Source: Chitinophaga tropicalis
GTDB taxonomy: Bacteria; Bacteroidota; Bacteroidia; Chitinophagales; Chitinophagaceae
NCBI RefSeq assembly: GCF_009758205.1
Contig: NZ_WRXN01000008.1
Span: forward strand, 1 to 64,000
DNA: 64,000 bases
Direction: 5' to 3'
The translations under genes were made by a program, and so were the position numbers. Below the pieces are notes generated by a model. That model was given only the letters and a program-made list of their open reading frames with translations. It was not told where the DNA came from and did not search any database. Of the stretch, positions 35,385 to 44,630 are shown piece by piece (within the stretch, counting starts at the first letter, position 1; the number at the start of each line of letters is the position of its first letter).

Positions 35385-36584
35385 TTAATATGTAAACTTC
35401 TCCCAACCTCCTATTGCTGCACGGTTGCAGGTCATAGCCTGTTCACCGTTCTCGCTGGATACGTACAGGCCATTATTGCCCCTCAGGGAAAATGTACCGT
35501 CGCTATTCGCTATCCAGTCAAATTTCTCCCAATCCTGGATAGTTGTCCTGCTGCAGGTAATAGGGTTGGCTCCATTCTCTGATGATACGTACTTGCCCTG
35601 GCTTTGCAGCGCTACTTTTCCACCGCCGGCCTCTACTACAGTGAACTGTTCCCATGCCTGTGCAGTGGCCCTGTTGCAGGTCATTGCCTGAGTACCGTTC
35701 TCTCCGCTTACAAAGAGATTGTTGTTACCTCTTAATGAGATAGTGGCGCCGATGGGGGCGCCGCTACCGGTGTTGGTGATGTTATATACCCTTACATAGT
35801 CTACCAGCATGCTGGCAGGCAGGGCGTTGTCATTAATAGTATTTCCCGGAAGGTTACCGCCTACGGCCACATTCAGAAGAATGAAGAAGTTGTTGTGAAA
35901 CTCTTCTGTTCCGTTGATGTTGTTCAGGATATTGGCCGTATGGTATTGTACTCCGTCAACATACCAGCGGATTGAGGAAGCATCCCATTCTATTGCATAT
36001 ATGTGGTAGTCTGTCGGTGTAGTGGTGGTGCTGCCGCCATAGTAGGAATAAGCGGTATTGAACCAGTGAATGGTGCCCAGTACGGTGTTACGCGTGTTCA
36101 CGTGTTCCATGATATCGATCTCACCGCAGGCGGGCCAGCCGGCAGTAGCGATATTGGAGCCCAGCATCCAGAACGCGGGCCATAGTCCCTGTACACCTGG
36201 CAGTTTGATACGCGCCTCTACACGGCCATATTTCCTGGAGAACTTACCGTTGGTGTTGATGCGGCCGGAAGTGTAAGGCTGGCCGGCCACCGTCTGTTTA
36301 CGCGCAGTGATGACCAGGTTACCGTTACTTACGGCAACGTTCTCTGTCTGGTAGTACTGTTTCTCATTGTTGACGCCCAGGTTACCATTTTCATATCCCC
36401 ATTTGGAGGTATTAAGGCTGGTACCGTCAAACTCATCGGACCATACCAGCTCATAGGCCAATGCGGCAGGAGCTGCAGCAATAGCTTCATCTCTCTTTAA
36501 ACCGGGAGCTTCCTGCCCTCCTTCCTTCTTACAGGCAATGGCTGTAGTTAACAGCGCAGATAAAATCAATAGTTGTTTCTTCAT
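35385..36584 (-). CDS. GH16 family glucanase lipoprotein with beta-trefoil domain
   Basis: The 399-residue protein has a lipoprotein signal (MKKQLLILSALLTTAIACKK, lipobox Cys at about residue 18). The GH16 jelly roll (about 45-275) shows LVWSDEFDGTSLNTSKW, VEARIKLPGVQGLWPAFWML, then GEIDIMEH at about 155-162 with both catalytic Glu residues, and HIYAIEWDASSIRWYVDG. This is the laminarinase-like branch, expected to cut beta-1,3-glucans. Residues about 280-399 form three fascin-like trefoil repeats (YVSSENG and MTCNRA), closely related to those of the GH71/99-like protein at 19.1 kb. The gene is divergent from a membrane regulator at 36829 that is a plausible controller. Confidence 0.93.
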   Translation of the reverse strand: MKKQLLILSALLTTAIACKKEGGQEAPGLKRDEAIAAAPAALAYELVWSDEFDGTSLNTSKWGYENGNLGVNNEKQYYQTENVAVSNGNLVITARKQTVAGQPYTSGRINTNGKFSRKYGRVEARIKLPGVQGLWPAFWMLGSNIATAGWPACGEIDIMEHVNTRNTVLGTIHWFNTAYSYYGGSTTTTPTDYHIYAIEWDASSIRWYVDGVQYHTANILNNINGTEEFHNNFFILLNVAVGGNLPGNTINDNALPASMLVDYVRVYNITNTGSGAPIGATISLRGNNNLFVSGENGTQAMTCNRATAQAWEQFTVVEAGGGKVALQSQGKYVSSENGANPITCSRTTIQDWEKFDWIANSDGTFSLRGNNGLYVSSENGEQAMTCNRAAIGGWEKFTY

Positions 36585-36828
36585 AGCTTTTCAATTAACG
36601 TGGTGAATGAATAATGAATCATGGTTTTCATAGTCTCTAATGTTTATTGTGAGGGATTGATGATTCCGGACCGGGCCCAAAGATCAACAATAATTACCTG
36701 CAGGCGCTTTTCAGGGGGTACGTCAATTCTACTACAGCAGAAAGATACCCTATTGATTATCAATGAACATATTTTACGTCACGCCTACTTCAGGGAGATT
36801 ATTTACTATTTTTAATCAAACGTTATGA

Positions 36829-39675
36829 ATGAAAAGGCTCCTTTTGTTTGGGCTGCTCTGGCTGATAGCAGTTACTACCCGGGGCCGGCAGATCAGCGGA
36901 CTGCCGCCCATCGTCAACCATACCAAACTGCAGCATACAGGAGGTGGGCAGACATGGGATGTTGATACAGACCATCGCGGCATTCTTTACTTTGCCAATA
37001 ATGAAGGGCTACTCACCTTTAACGGGAATACCTGGACCTTACTGCCCGTACCCAACCACACCCGCCTGCGCTCCGTTCGTGTGGATAAGAACGGCAGGAT
37101 CTACGTAGGTGCGCAGGACGACTTTGGCTATTACCAGGCGGACGCTGACGGCGTGTTGCGCTATACCTCCCTTAAACCGCTGATCCGTTCCGGCAGGAAA
37201 GAATTTGCAGATGTCTGGAATACAGTTCTTTATAACGGCAGCGTATACTTCCGCAGTAGTAATAATATCTTCTGTTACCGGGATACAATGGTAACGGTGT
37301 ATCCTGCCCCGGGTGAATGGCGGCATCTTAGTAAGACCAGCCGCGGGCTCTTTGCTCAGGACGCCCGGCAGGGACTTATGCAGTTAAAGAATGGCAGCTG
37401 GCAGCCTATATGTAAGGAGATAACAGCACAACATATGCAGGTATGCGGGGTGCTGGAGCATGAAAATGATACCCTGCTGATAGGGACACTGAAACATGGG
37501 TTTTATAAACTTTACGGCGGGCGGCTCATTCCCTGGAAGATTGCGGCGGACAGCCTGTTCCGCAATATCCAGATGAGCTGTATAAAAGCCTGGGAGGATG
37601 ATCAGCTGCTGATAGGGACTTCCTACGGAGGTTGTTATATCCTGCAACGCAGTACCGGCCACATACTGCAACGTTTTTCCGTTGAGGAAGGCCTGCAGCA
37701 TAATGGTGTGCTGCGCATCTTCACAGACCCGGCCAGGAACATCTGGCTAACACTGGACAACGGTATTGATATGGTCCGTTATAATACGGCTATCAAACAG
37801 TTACTGGCCAACAACAAAAATTATCTTACCACCTATGCAGCCAGGGTATTCAACAACCAGCTGTTTATCGGAACTTCTGACGGGCTGTTTGCCGCTCCGC
37901 TTGGCGCTATGAATAATTTCCGGCCTGTGAACCAGACCAAAGGGCAGGTATGGCATCTCTCGGCAGCCGGCGGACATCTTCTCATGGGCCATCATGAAGG
38001 CGCCTTCGAAATAAAGGACAATACAGCCGTCCCTCTCCTGAGAAATACCGGCTGCTGGCTGTTCCGGCCCCTCTCCCGCTTTATACTGGCTGGCTGTTAT
38101 AACGGGCTTCGCCTTATCCCGTCAGATAGCGCGGTGCTCAGATCTGCCAGGAATGTCCGGGGACTGTTCGAATCCCTGCGTTTCCTGACACCGGAAAATG
38201 ACAGCGTTATCTGGGCCTCCCATCCCTACAGGGGAGTATACAGGATCAGGTTGGAACGTGATACCATACTACATTATACCCTCTTCACGCAGCAACATGG
38301 ATTGCCTTCAGGATATAATAACTCTGTATTCCGCATCCATGATAAAATGATCGTCGCCACCCAGGCAGGCGCATACGAATTTGATCCCTTACATGAGCGC
38401 TTCATTCCCTCTCCCTGGCTGACACCCGTATTCAGGAACATCCCGCTTCAATACATGACGGAAGACAGTAAGGGAAATATCTGGTTTGTGTCTGATAAAA
38501 TGCCGGGCGTTCTTGACTTCCGGAAAAACAGTATTGTTTTTTTCCCGGAGCTGAAGGGAAAAATAGTGAACGGCTTTGAGTGTATCTACCCTTATAATGA
38601 CGAGCATATCTTTATCGGGGCGGAAAAAGGTATGTACCATATTAATTACCGGAACTATCTGCAGTCAAAGGAAAAGCCCGTTGTGCTGATCAGCCGGGTG
38701 ATAGCGCAAGCTGATACAGACAGCCTGTTGTTTGGCGGATATCGCGCCTCTTCAGAGGCGGCGTTCAAAGCCATGCCCAATGCTTATGCAGGATTTCACT
38801 TTGAATATGCCACTCCAATAGCAGGACAGGAAAATACATTGGAATATAGCTTTCGCCTGATGGGGTTTGACAATACCTGGAGCGACTGGTCTTCCCGTAC
38901 AGAGAAAGACTACACCAATCTGCCATACGGGGATTATACTTTTTCGGTCAAAGCAAAAGATAACCTGGGTAATATCTCCTTCCCGGCCAGTTATACCTTC
39001 CGTATCCTGCCCGCGTGGTACCAGACCATTTTTGCCCGGATCGTTTATGGTTTGATACTACTAGGACTTGCCTGGTATGCTTATCTCTTTCAACGGAAAA
39101 AATTCACGACTCAACAGCGGAAATATCAGCAGCAGCAGGAGCAGCTTATTCTTCAGCATCAACTGGAAAAGGAACAAAGGGAGAAGCAGTTGATCAGTCT
39201 GCAGAATGAAAAACTTACTTCAGAAGTACAGTTCAAGAATAAGGAGCTGGCCACTTCCACTATGTACCTGCTGCAGCGAAGCAAACTGCTTTTCACCATC
39301 AAGGAGGAGATACTGATGGCTATCAAAAAGATAGAGCCATCGCCGTTGCATGCATTTAAAAAAGTCCTACGCATGTTTGAGGAAGCAGAGAACAATGAAG
39401 AGGACTGGGAGCAATTCTCCCGGCACTTTGATGAGGTGCATAATAACTTCCTTTCTTCACTGAAAAAGCAATATCCTGATCTTAGCACCACAGATCTGAA
39501 GCTGTGCGCCTACCTGAGGATCAACCTTACTACTAAAGAAATAGCGCAATCCCTGGGTATTTCTGTGCGTGGTGTGGAAACCAGCCGTTACCGGTTAAGG
39601 AAGAAGCTGTCTATTCCGGGGGAGATAGGGTTATATGATTTTTTGATAGGAATAGCCGATGTTGAGAAGAATTGA
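36829..39675 (+). CDS. Beta-propeller/Y_Y_Y membrane sensor fused to a LuxR-type helix-turn-helix
   Basis: This 948-residue protein has a signal peptide (MKRLLLFGLLWLIAVTTRG), a periplasmic two-bladed-propeller region of Reg_prop repeats (about 30-650, e.g. GNTWTLLPVPNHTRLRSV, RNIWLTLDNGIDMVRYN), a Y_Y_Y domain (about 655-725, YSFRLMGFDNTWSDWS), one membrane segment at about 729-752, a coiled coil (QQQQEQLILQHQLEKEQREK), and a C-terminal LuxR-like HTH at about 885-930 (LKLCAYLRINLTTKEIAQSLG). No histidine kinase or receiver domain is present, so the HTH is tied directly to the sensor across the membrane. It probably senses an oligosaccharide and regulates the divergent GH16 gene (inference). 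Confidence 0.9.
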   Translation: MKRLLLFGLLWLIAVTTRGRQISGLPPIVNHTKLQHTGGGQTWDVDTDHRGILYFANNEGLLTFNGNTWTLLPVPNHTRLRSVRVDKNGRIYVGAQDDFGYYQADADGVLRYTSLKPLIRSGRKEFADVWNTVLYNGSVYFRSSNNIFCYRDTMVTVYPAPGEWRHLSKTSRGLFAQDARQGLMQLKNGSWQPICKEITAQHMQVCGVLEHENDTLLIGTLKHGFYKLYGGRLIPWKIAADSLFRNIQMSCIKAWEDDQLLIGTSYGGCYILQRSTGHILQRFSVEEGLQHNGVLRIFTDPARNIWLTLDNGIDMVRYNTAIKQLLANNKNYLTTYAARVFNNQLFIGTSDGLFAAPLGAMNNFRPVNQTKGQVWHLSAAGGHLLMGHHEGAFEIKDNTAVPLLRNTGCWLFRPLSRFILAGCYNGLRLIPSDSAVLRSARNVRGLFESLRFLTPENDSVIWASHPYRGVYRIRLERDTILHYTLFTQQHGLPSGYNNSVFRIHDKMIVATQAGAYEFDPLHERFIPSPWLTPVFRNIPLQYMTEDSKGNIWFVSDKMPGVLDFRKNSIVFFPELKGKIVNGFECIYPYNDEHIFIGAEKGMYHINYRNYLQSKEKPVVLISRVIAQADTDSLLFGGYRASSEAAFKAMPNAYAGFHFEYATPIAGQENTLEYSFRLMGFDNTWSDWSSRTEKDYTNLPYGDYTFSVKAKDNLGNISFPASYTFRILPAWYQTIFARIVYGLILLGLAWYAYLFQRKKFTTQQRKYQQQQEQLILQHQLEKEQREKQLISLQNEKLTSEVQFKNKELATSTMYLLQRSKLLFTIKEEILMAIKKIEPSPLHAFKKVLRMFEEAENNEEDWEQFSRHFDEVHNNFLSSLKKQYPDLSTTDLKLCAYLRINLTTKEIAQSLGISVRGVETSRYRLRKKLSIPGEIGLYDFLIGIADVEKN

Positions 39676-39861
39676 CAGAGGTTAAATGACTTCATATTGT
39701 GCAAACACCGACCGAGATTATCCGTTACGTTGCAGGGAACCCGGAAGTGAACGCAGGTGCATCGAAACCGGACAGTTTCGTATAGTTATAAATTATAAGA
39801 CACTCATTATCAATAAGCATTAAAGCGGCATTTTCTTTGTTCCAGGCAGCGAGGAGAATTG

Positions 39862-39927
39862 CAAAAAATTGATTTCGCCTTCGGCGAAATCAATTTTTTG
39901 AGGGAAGAAAGGCCTGCGGCCGGCAGG
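39862..39927. repeat. Intergenic hairpin element, copy 7
   Basis: Perfect 18-base arms (39862-39879 with 39883-39900) surround the TTC loop of GCCTTCGGC, followed by gagggaagaaa and a shorter GC-rich stem cctgc-ggccg-gcagg at 39913-39927. It lies 190 bp after the sensor gene in a 332-bp intergenic region where nothing else is evident. Confidence 0.85.
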
Positions 39928-40007
39928 AGAAATCAAATTTTTGAGAAGTGAAGGCTGACCTGCAGTCAGTCGAAAAATAAAAGCCTAAAATAAACCTGCG
40001 TCGACAT

Positions 40008-42416
40008 ATGTTACAGAACTACATCAGGATAGCCTGGAGAAACATTCTGAAAAACCGGTTCTATTCAATTCTGAATATTACAGGCCTGGCAACGGGTATT
40101 GCTTTCACAATATTGATTGCCGCTTATGTATGGAGTGAGCTGCAGGTAAATAAGCGCGTTAAAAATGTAGATAACCATTATATTATTGAAAGCAAGTGGA
40201 AAGACCCTAATATGGGATATGAGTTTGCTACTGTAGGTATGTTGTCCAAGGCGCTGAAAGAACAATATCCAACACTGGTGAAGAACTACTATCGCTGGGA
40301 TGGGATCACCACCAATGTTTCTTTAGGAGAAAAAGCATTCAGGGAAAGCGTACAGATAGGCGACAGTACCTTTCTGAGCATGTACGGATTCAAAGTACTT
40401 TCAGGCAATGCTGCCACTGCTCTTGCTGATCCTTTCTCTGTCGTGATATCAGATAAAATAGCATTGAAATACTTCGGAAAAACAGATGTAACCGGCAAAG
40501 TGCTTACAATGGAGAACTTTGGAGGTTCAAAACATGACTTCATGATAACTGCAGTGATCAGTTACAATGGAGATAATTCCGTTTCCCATATGCTGGAGGA
40601 TGATGCCAACGGGTTCTATCTACCACTGGAATCTGCATCGTTCTTTGGACGGAGAATAGAATTCTGGGATAATCCTTTTATTGTAAGTATGGTGGAACTT
40701 CAGGATGGTGTTACGCCACAACAACTGGATAAGCCTATCGCCTCTTTGCTGAAAACACATTCAACACAACAGATAGCTGCAGATATGCACCCTCACCTGG
40801 CGCCTCTTAAAACCTTTCACCTGGAAAAGTTCAATGGGGTGGTGAAGCGAATGTTATATACTTTATCAGTCATTGTATTATTTATTTTACTGATGGCTGT
40901 AGTCAACTTCGTTAACATGTCTGTAAGCCGTTCTTCTTCACGCCTGAAGGAGATAGGCGTACGAAAAGTGCTGGGCGGGTTGAAGAAACAGCTTATCTGG
41001 CAATTCCTGACAGAATCTACTATACTCATTCTCTTTGCCACATTACTTGCGTTTGTGGTATACCTGCTGGTCAGCCCGGCATTTGGGCAGGTGCTGGGTA
41101 AAGATCTTCCACGGTTGAATGCATTTCCTTTGTACTTTATGGCCTTCCCTTTCCTGATCATCATAGTAACAGGACTGGTTGCCGGTTTATACCCGGCATT
41201 TGTACTGTCATCTATGCAATCTGTAGATTCATTGAAAGGGAAACTGAAAACAGCGAAAGAAAACGTTGTGCTGCGAAAATCGCTTGTGGCATTCCAGTTC
41301 TTTACAGCAGCTGTTGTGCTTATCAGCGCTTTTATTATAACCCACCAGGTACAGCTGTTCTTCAGTAAGGACCTGGGATATAATAAAGAATTCATGATAT
41401 CAGCCCAGGTACCGAGGGACTGGACACCAGCCGGTGTTAACCGTATGGAGGGCATCCGTGCACAACTGGCGTCTATACCTGAAGTAAAGGAGGTAACGCT
41501 TTCCTATGAAGTGCCTGATGGCAATAACTCCCAGGGCATCAATGTTTATCATGCCTCTGCCGATTCCACAACGGCTATAACATCTTACCTGTTAAGCTCA
41601 GATGAGCACTATGCAACTACTTATGGTATCCCGATGAGTGAGGGTAAATTCTTTACTGATCCTGGGATGAAGGTTGACAGCAGCAAAGTGGTGATCAATG
41701 AGAAACTGGCGAAGGCGCTTGGATGGGAGCATCCTGCAGATGCTATAGGACAGCTGGTGAGAATGGACCTGGCCCGGACTCCGTTCACTATAGCCGGCGT
41801 AACGAAAGACTTTCATTTTTCTTCTATGGCACAGGCTATTCAGCCTATCTTCTTTACACATATCAAGAACAGCAACATCTATCGCTTTTTCTCCTTTAAA
41901 CTGCAGTCAAAAGATATTCCGGGATCTATTGCCGCTTTGCAGCGTAAGTGGTCGGAGCTCCTGCCCGGGGCACCGTTTGAATATAAATTCATGGATGAAA
42001 GACTTTCCCGTGTATACAAGACAGAGATACAGCTGCAGAAAGCGGCTTATACAGCTACTATACTATCTATCATCATTGTGTTGCTTGGCGTGACAGGAAT
42101 GATATCTTTAAGTGTGCAGAAACGTACGAAGGAGATAGGTATACGGAAAGTGCTGGGAGCCTCTGTAAGCGGTATTGTAACACTCTTTGCAAAGGAGTTT
42201 ATGCTGATCATATTAATAGCCGGCCTGCTGGCTTGTCCTGTTGCTTATATGCTTATGCAGAAATGGCTGGATAACTATGCTTATCATATCAATATTACGG
42301 CGGAACCATTTGTGGTTACTTTGCTGGCGCTGGCGGGTGTTACGGCGGTGCTGATAGTTACCCAGACTATAAAAACGGCGTTGAGTAATCCGGTTAAGAG
42401 CTTACGGTCGGAATAG
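40008..42416 (+). CDS. MacB/FtsX-type ABC transporter permease
   Basis: The 802-residue membrane protein opens with YIRIAWRNILKNRFYSILNI, a conserved N-terminal helix of Bacteroidota MacB-like permeases. A MacB_PCD periplasmic domain (about 40-245) is followed by an FtsX block with three membrane helices (about 280-405) including SRLKEIGVRKVLGGLKKQLIWQFL. A second periplasmic domain (about 430-660) and a second FtsX block (about 680-795) with RTKEIGIRKVLGASVSGIV complete it. It is the double-FtsX permease of a mechanotransmission-type exporter, perhaps for a peptide or lipid. No ATPase or periplasmic adaptor gene is adjacent, so it is an orphan here and would have to borrow an ATPase. Confidence 0.92.
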   Translation: MLQNYIRIAWRNILKNRFYSILNITGLATGIAFTILIAAYVWSELQVNKRVKNVDNHYIIESKWKDPNMGYEFATVGMLSKALKEQYPTLVKNYYRWDGITTNVSLGEKAFRESVQIGDSTFLSMYGFKVLSGNAATALADPFSVVISDKIALKYFGKTDVTGKVLTMENFGGSKHDFMITAVISYNGDNSVSHMLEDDANGFYLPLESASFFGRRIEFWDNPFIVSMVELQDGVTPQQLDKPIASLLKTHSTQQIAADMHPHLAPLKTFHLEKFNGVVKRMLYTLSVIVLFILLMAVVNFVNMSVSRSSSRLKEIGVRKVLGGLKKQLIWQFLTESTILILFATLLAFVVYLLVSPAFGQVLGKDLPRLNAFPLYFMAFPFLIIIVTGLVAGLYPAFVLSSMQSVDSLKGKLKTAKENVVLRKSLVAFQFFTAAVVLISAFIITHQVQLFFSKDLGYNKEFMISAQVPRDWTPAGVNRMEGIRAQLASIPEVKEVTLSYEVPDGNNSQGINVYHASADSTTAITSYLLSSDEHYATTYGIPMSEGKFFTDPGMKVDSSKVVINEKLAKALGWEHPADAIGQLVRMDLARTPFTIAGVTKDFHFSSMAQAIQPIFFTHIKNSNIYRFFSFKLQSKDIPGSIAALQRKWSELLPGAPFEYKFMDERLSRVYKTEIQLQKAAYTATILSIIIVLLGVTGMISLSVQKRTKEIGIRKVLGASVSGIVTLFAKEFMLIILIAGLLACPVAYMLMQKWLDNYAYHINITAEPFVVTLLALAGVTAVLIVTQTIKTALSNPVKSLRSE

Positions 42417-42618
42417 TACATTCCATCATCCATTTAACCTGGGTTATTCTTTAATAAGGATAACCCTTTTTACTGTGTATTTGATCTTTGTCTTTTCATA
42501 TTCAAGGACAAGCAGCATTGAATTAGTTATTCCTCCTAACTTGTTGTTGATAGTTGGAAATCCGGTGAAATGAATTAATTTCGGGTAATTTCATTTTTTA
42601 AATTTTAAAAAAATTGCG

Positions 42619-42813
42619 ATGCCAGAAAATCAATTTGAGGCTATAATGGCCGCTATTCAAGGGCTGACTGTTAAGTTTGAGAATAGATTTGATAAAGTTG
42701 AAGCCCAATTAGTTAGTATTAACGGCGAATTGAAAAGGATTGAACATTGGACACCTTACAATGCAAACCAGGATATTGTTGCTAAATTAGCAGCTATTAC
42801 CGCCCGTAAATAA
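42619..42813 (+). CDS. Small coiled-coil protein, 64 residues
   Basis: The frame has a clean start and stop, and a heptad-like run (IQGLTVKFENRFDKVEAQLV, then SINGELKRIEHW) predicts a short coiled coil. There is no signal peptide or membrane segment. It is not a shadow of a longer gene and has a terminator 43 bp after its stop, which supports transcription. The family is unknown. It resembles the coiled-coil small proteins often linked to phage or conjugation modules only in a general sense. Confidence 0.6.
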   Translation: MPENQFEAIMAAIQGLTVKFENRFDKVEAQLVSINGELKRIEHWTPYNANQDIVAKLAAITARK

Positions 42814-42855
42814 GTTATCCTTAATCCAAGATCCACTATACCCCTAAAATTTTTG

Positions 42856-42886
42856 AACCTTACCAGTTGCCTGGTAAGGTTTTTAT
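42856..42886 (+). terminator. Rho-independent terminator after the small coiled-coil gene
   Basis: aaccttaccag (42856-42866) pairs with ctggtaaggtt (42871-42881) around a TTGC loop, followed by a T run. Confidence 0.9.
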
Positions 42887-43010
42887 TTTAAACTAATACA
42901 GCGCTACTTTGGGGCGAAAGCGATTTTGAGAGGGAGAAGAGAACTTTTTTTGAAACAGGCTATTATTTTTTTGAGATAAGCTGTATATTTTTCAGCATAA
43001 AATAAATTCC

Positions 43011-43817
43011 ATGACCCAGAACATTTCCACAGAAAGAGCCAACATGCCAACGGGCGTTAATAAAGTACTGGACAGAAGAACGGTTGAAGCTGATAATAAA
43101 AACCTATTGAAATTCCTGAGGCCAGGCATGCATGTGCTGGATGTAGGATGCGGTTCAGGCGCTATCACCAGGGGCATTGCGGAAATAACAGGACCTTCGG
43201 GCAAGGTGACGGGGATTGATGTAAGTGAAGATCTTATAGCACAGGCGTCTGCGCATTTTGGGGATGTTCCTTCCCTGCAATTCAGTGTGGCAGATATTAA
43301 AGCATTTGACAACGGGGACAGATACGACCTTATTACATCTGCCCGGGTGCTGCAATGGCTGCCTGACCCGAAAGCGGCATTGCTTGCAATGAAAAAGCTG
43401 TTAAAAGAGAATGGCGTTATTGCCATCCTTGACTATAATCATGAAAAGATAAAATGGGAGCCCGCTATCCCCGCTCCTATGCAGCACTTCTACAATGCTT
43501 TTCTGCAGTGGAGGAAGGATGCCGGTTTTGACAATGCCATTGCGGATAACCTTACCGGTATTTTCAGGGAAATAGGATTTAATGAAGTATATGTAAGTTC
43601 TCAGTCAGAACGTACGGAGAAAGGAGAAGCCTCTTTTTCTTCACGTGCCGACATATGGATACAGGTAGCCGCCGGCAGGGGCAAACAGCTGGTGAAAGAT
43701 AATTATGTTACAGAGGCAGAAAGATTGGCAGCCATAGCTTCTTATGAAGAATGGATGACCGGTGAAGGACAGAGCATGGAAATGTACCTGCTGGCTGTAG
43801 AGACAGCGAAGCCCTGA
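43011..43817 (+). CDS. Class I SAM-dependent methyltransferase
   Basis: This 268-residue cytosolic enzyme has SAM motif I MHVLDVGCGSGAITRGIAEI at about residues 42-61, motif II KVTGIDVSEDLIAQA, and a motif IV region YDLITSARVLQWLPDPKAALL. The post-motif strand reads NGVIAILDYNH. It resembles the UbiE/MerR-linked group of small-molecule methyltransferases. The substrate is unknown. It is convergent with the beta-hydroxylase gene, with only 11 bp between the stops, so it is not part of the PKS operon by strand. Confidence 0.88.
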   Translation: MTQNISTERANMPTGVNKVLDRRTVEADNKNLLKFLRPGMHVLDVGCGSGAITRGIAEITGPSGKVTGIDVSEDLIAQASAHFGDVPSLQFSVADIKAFDNGDRYDLITSARVLQWLPDPKAALLAMKKLLKENGVIAILDYNHEKIKWEPAIPAPMQHFYNAFLQWRKDAGFDNAIADNLTGIFREIGFNEVYVSSQSERTEKGEASFSSRADIWIQVAAGRGKQLVKDNYVTEAERLAAIASYEEWMTGEGQSMEMYLLAVETAKP

Positions 43818-43828
43818 TAACAGGCTGC

Positions 43829-44629
43829 TTAAGGCACGAAGGCTGTTTGCCGTTTCTTTTCATCATGCCGTGACTGCGTTCTGAATGAGAGCGTGCGTTG
43901 CAGGGGGAGGATAAGCCATATGCTTATCCTGAGCAGATCGTAGAGACGCTTTTTGAAAAAGCCCTTCTGCCTGCCCAGGAAGGCAAAGCGCTGATAAAGC
44001 ATCTGGAGTACGGAAGATGCCAGCACATGTGCGCATACCATGTTCTCCCTGGCTGCAAATTCCGGTCTTACGACATCGATAATGAGTATCATGCGTTTGC
44101 GGTCTGAGTTATTCCAGGCCGTATGTGTTTGTGCGTCGCAGAAAGGCAGGGCCTTTCCGTTTTCCCAGGGGCGGATCTCCTTTCCTACCTGGAAGCCACA
44201 TTCGGGCAGCGATGCCGGAACGGAGAGTCCCAGGTGACAGCGGATAATAGCGTCTGTATCTCCCTGATGGGGGTTGATATTGGAATGAGGTTCCAGCACG
44301 CTGAGCGAACAGGAAGTAAGGTGAGGGATGCGCTTCATGATGCGTACTGTTTCCGGGCATTTACGGCAGTTGTCATGCATGGTGAACTTCCAGAAACAGA
44401 GGCCCATCGTTTTCCATTTCTTAGGCGGGAAAGACATGGACTTATTGATAAAATAGGGCTTCAGCCTGGCAGGCCTTTCTTCCATCAGGGTAAACACTTC
44501 GTCCCTGATCACTTCCCAGTTGTCTTCCAGCTCTTTGATCCAGGGCAGGGTTGATCTATCGTAGAAGGCGGGCTCTTTTCCCATATACCGTCCGCCAAAA
44601 ACATTATACCAGGGTTGCTGCTTTTCCAT
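43829..44629 (-). CDS. Aspartyl/asparaginyl beta-hydroxylase-like enzyme, last gene of the PKS operon
   Basis: The 266-residue protein has the jelly-roll motifs of Fe(II)/2-oxoglutarate aspartyl/asparaginyl beta-hydroxylases: NINPHQGDTDAIIRCHLGL at about 117-136 (first iron His plus arginine for 2-oxoglutarate), CGFQVGKEIRPWENGK, and DAQTHTAWNNSDRKRMIL at about 166-183 (second iron His and the NxSDxxR segment). It would hydroxylate an Asp/Asn side chain or a related amide. It starts 1 bp after the PKS stop, so translation is probably coupled; its substrate is most likely the PKS product or a protein of the operon. The C-terminal 60 residues are basic and partly hydrophobic, and may contact the membrane. 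Confidence 0.85.
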   Translation of the reverse strand: MEKQQPWYNVFGGRYMGKEPAFYDRSTLPWIKELEDNWEVIRDEVFTLMEERPARLKPYFINKSMSFPPKKWKTMGLCFWKFTMHDNCRKCPETVRIMKRIPHLTSCSLSVLEPHSNINPHQGDTDAIIRCHLGLSVPASLPECGFQVGKEIRPWENGKALPFCDAQTHTAWNNSDRKRMILIIDVVRPEFAARENMVCAHVLASSVLQMLYQRFAFLGRQKGFFKKRLYDLLRISIWLILPLQRTLSFRTQSRHDEKKRQTAFVP

Positions 44630-44630
44630 A

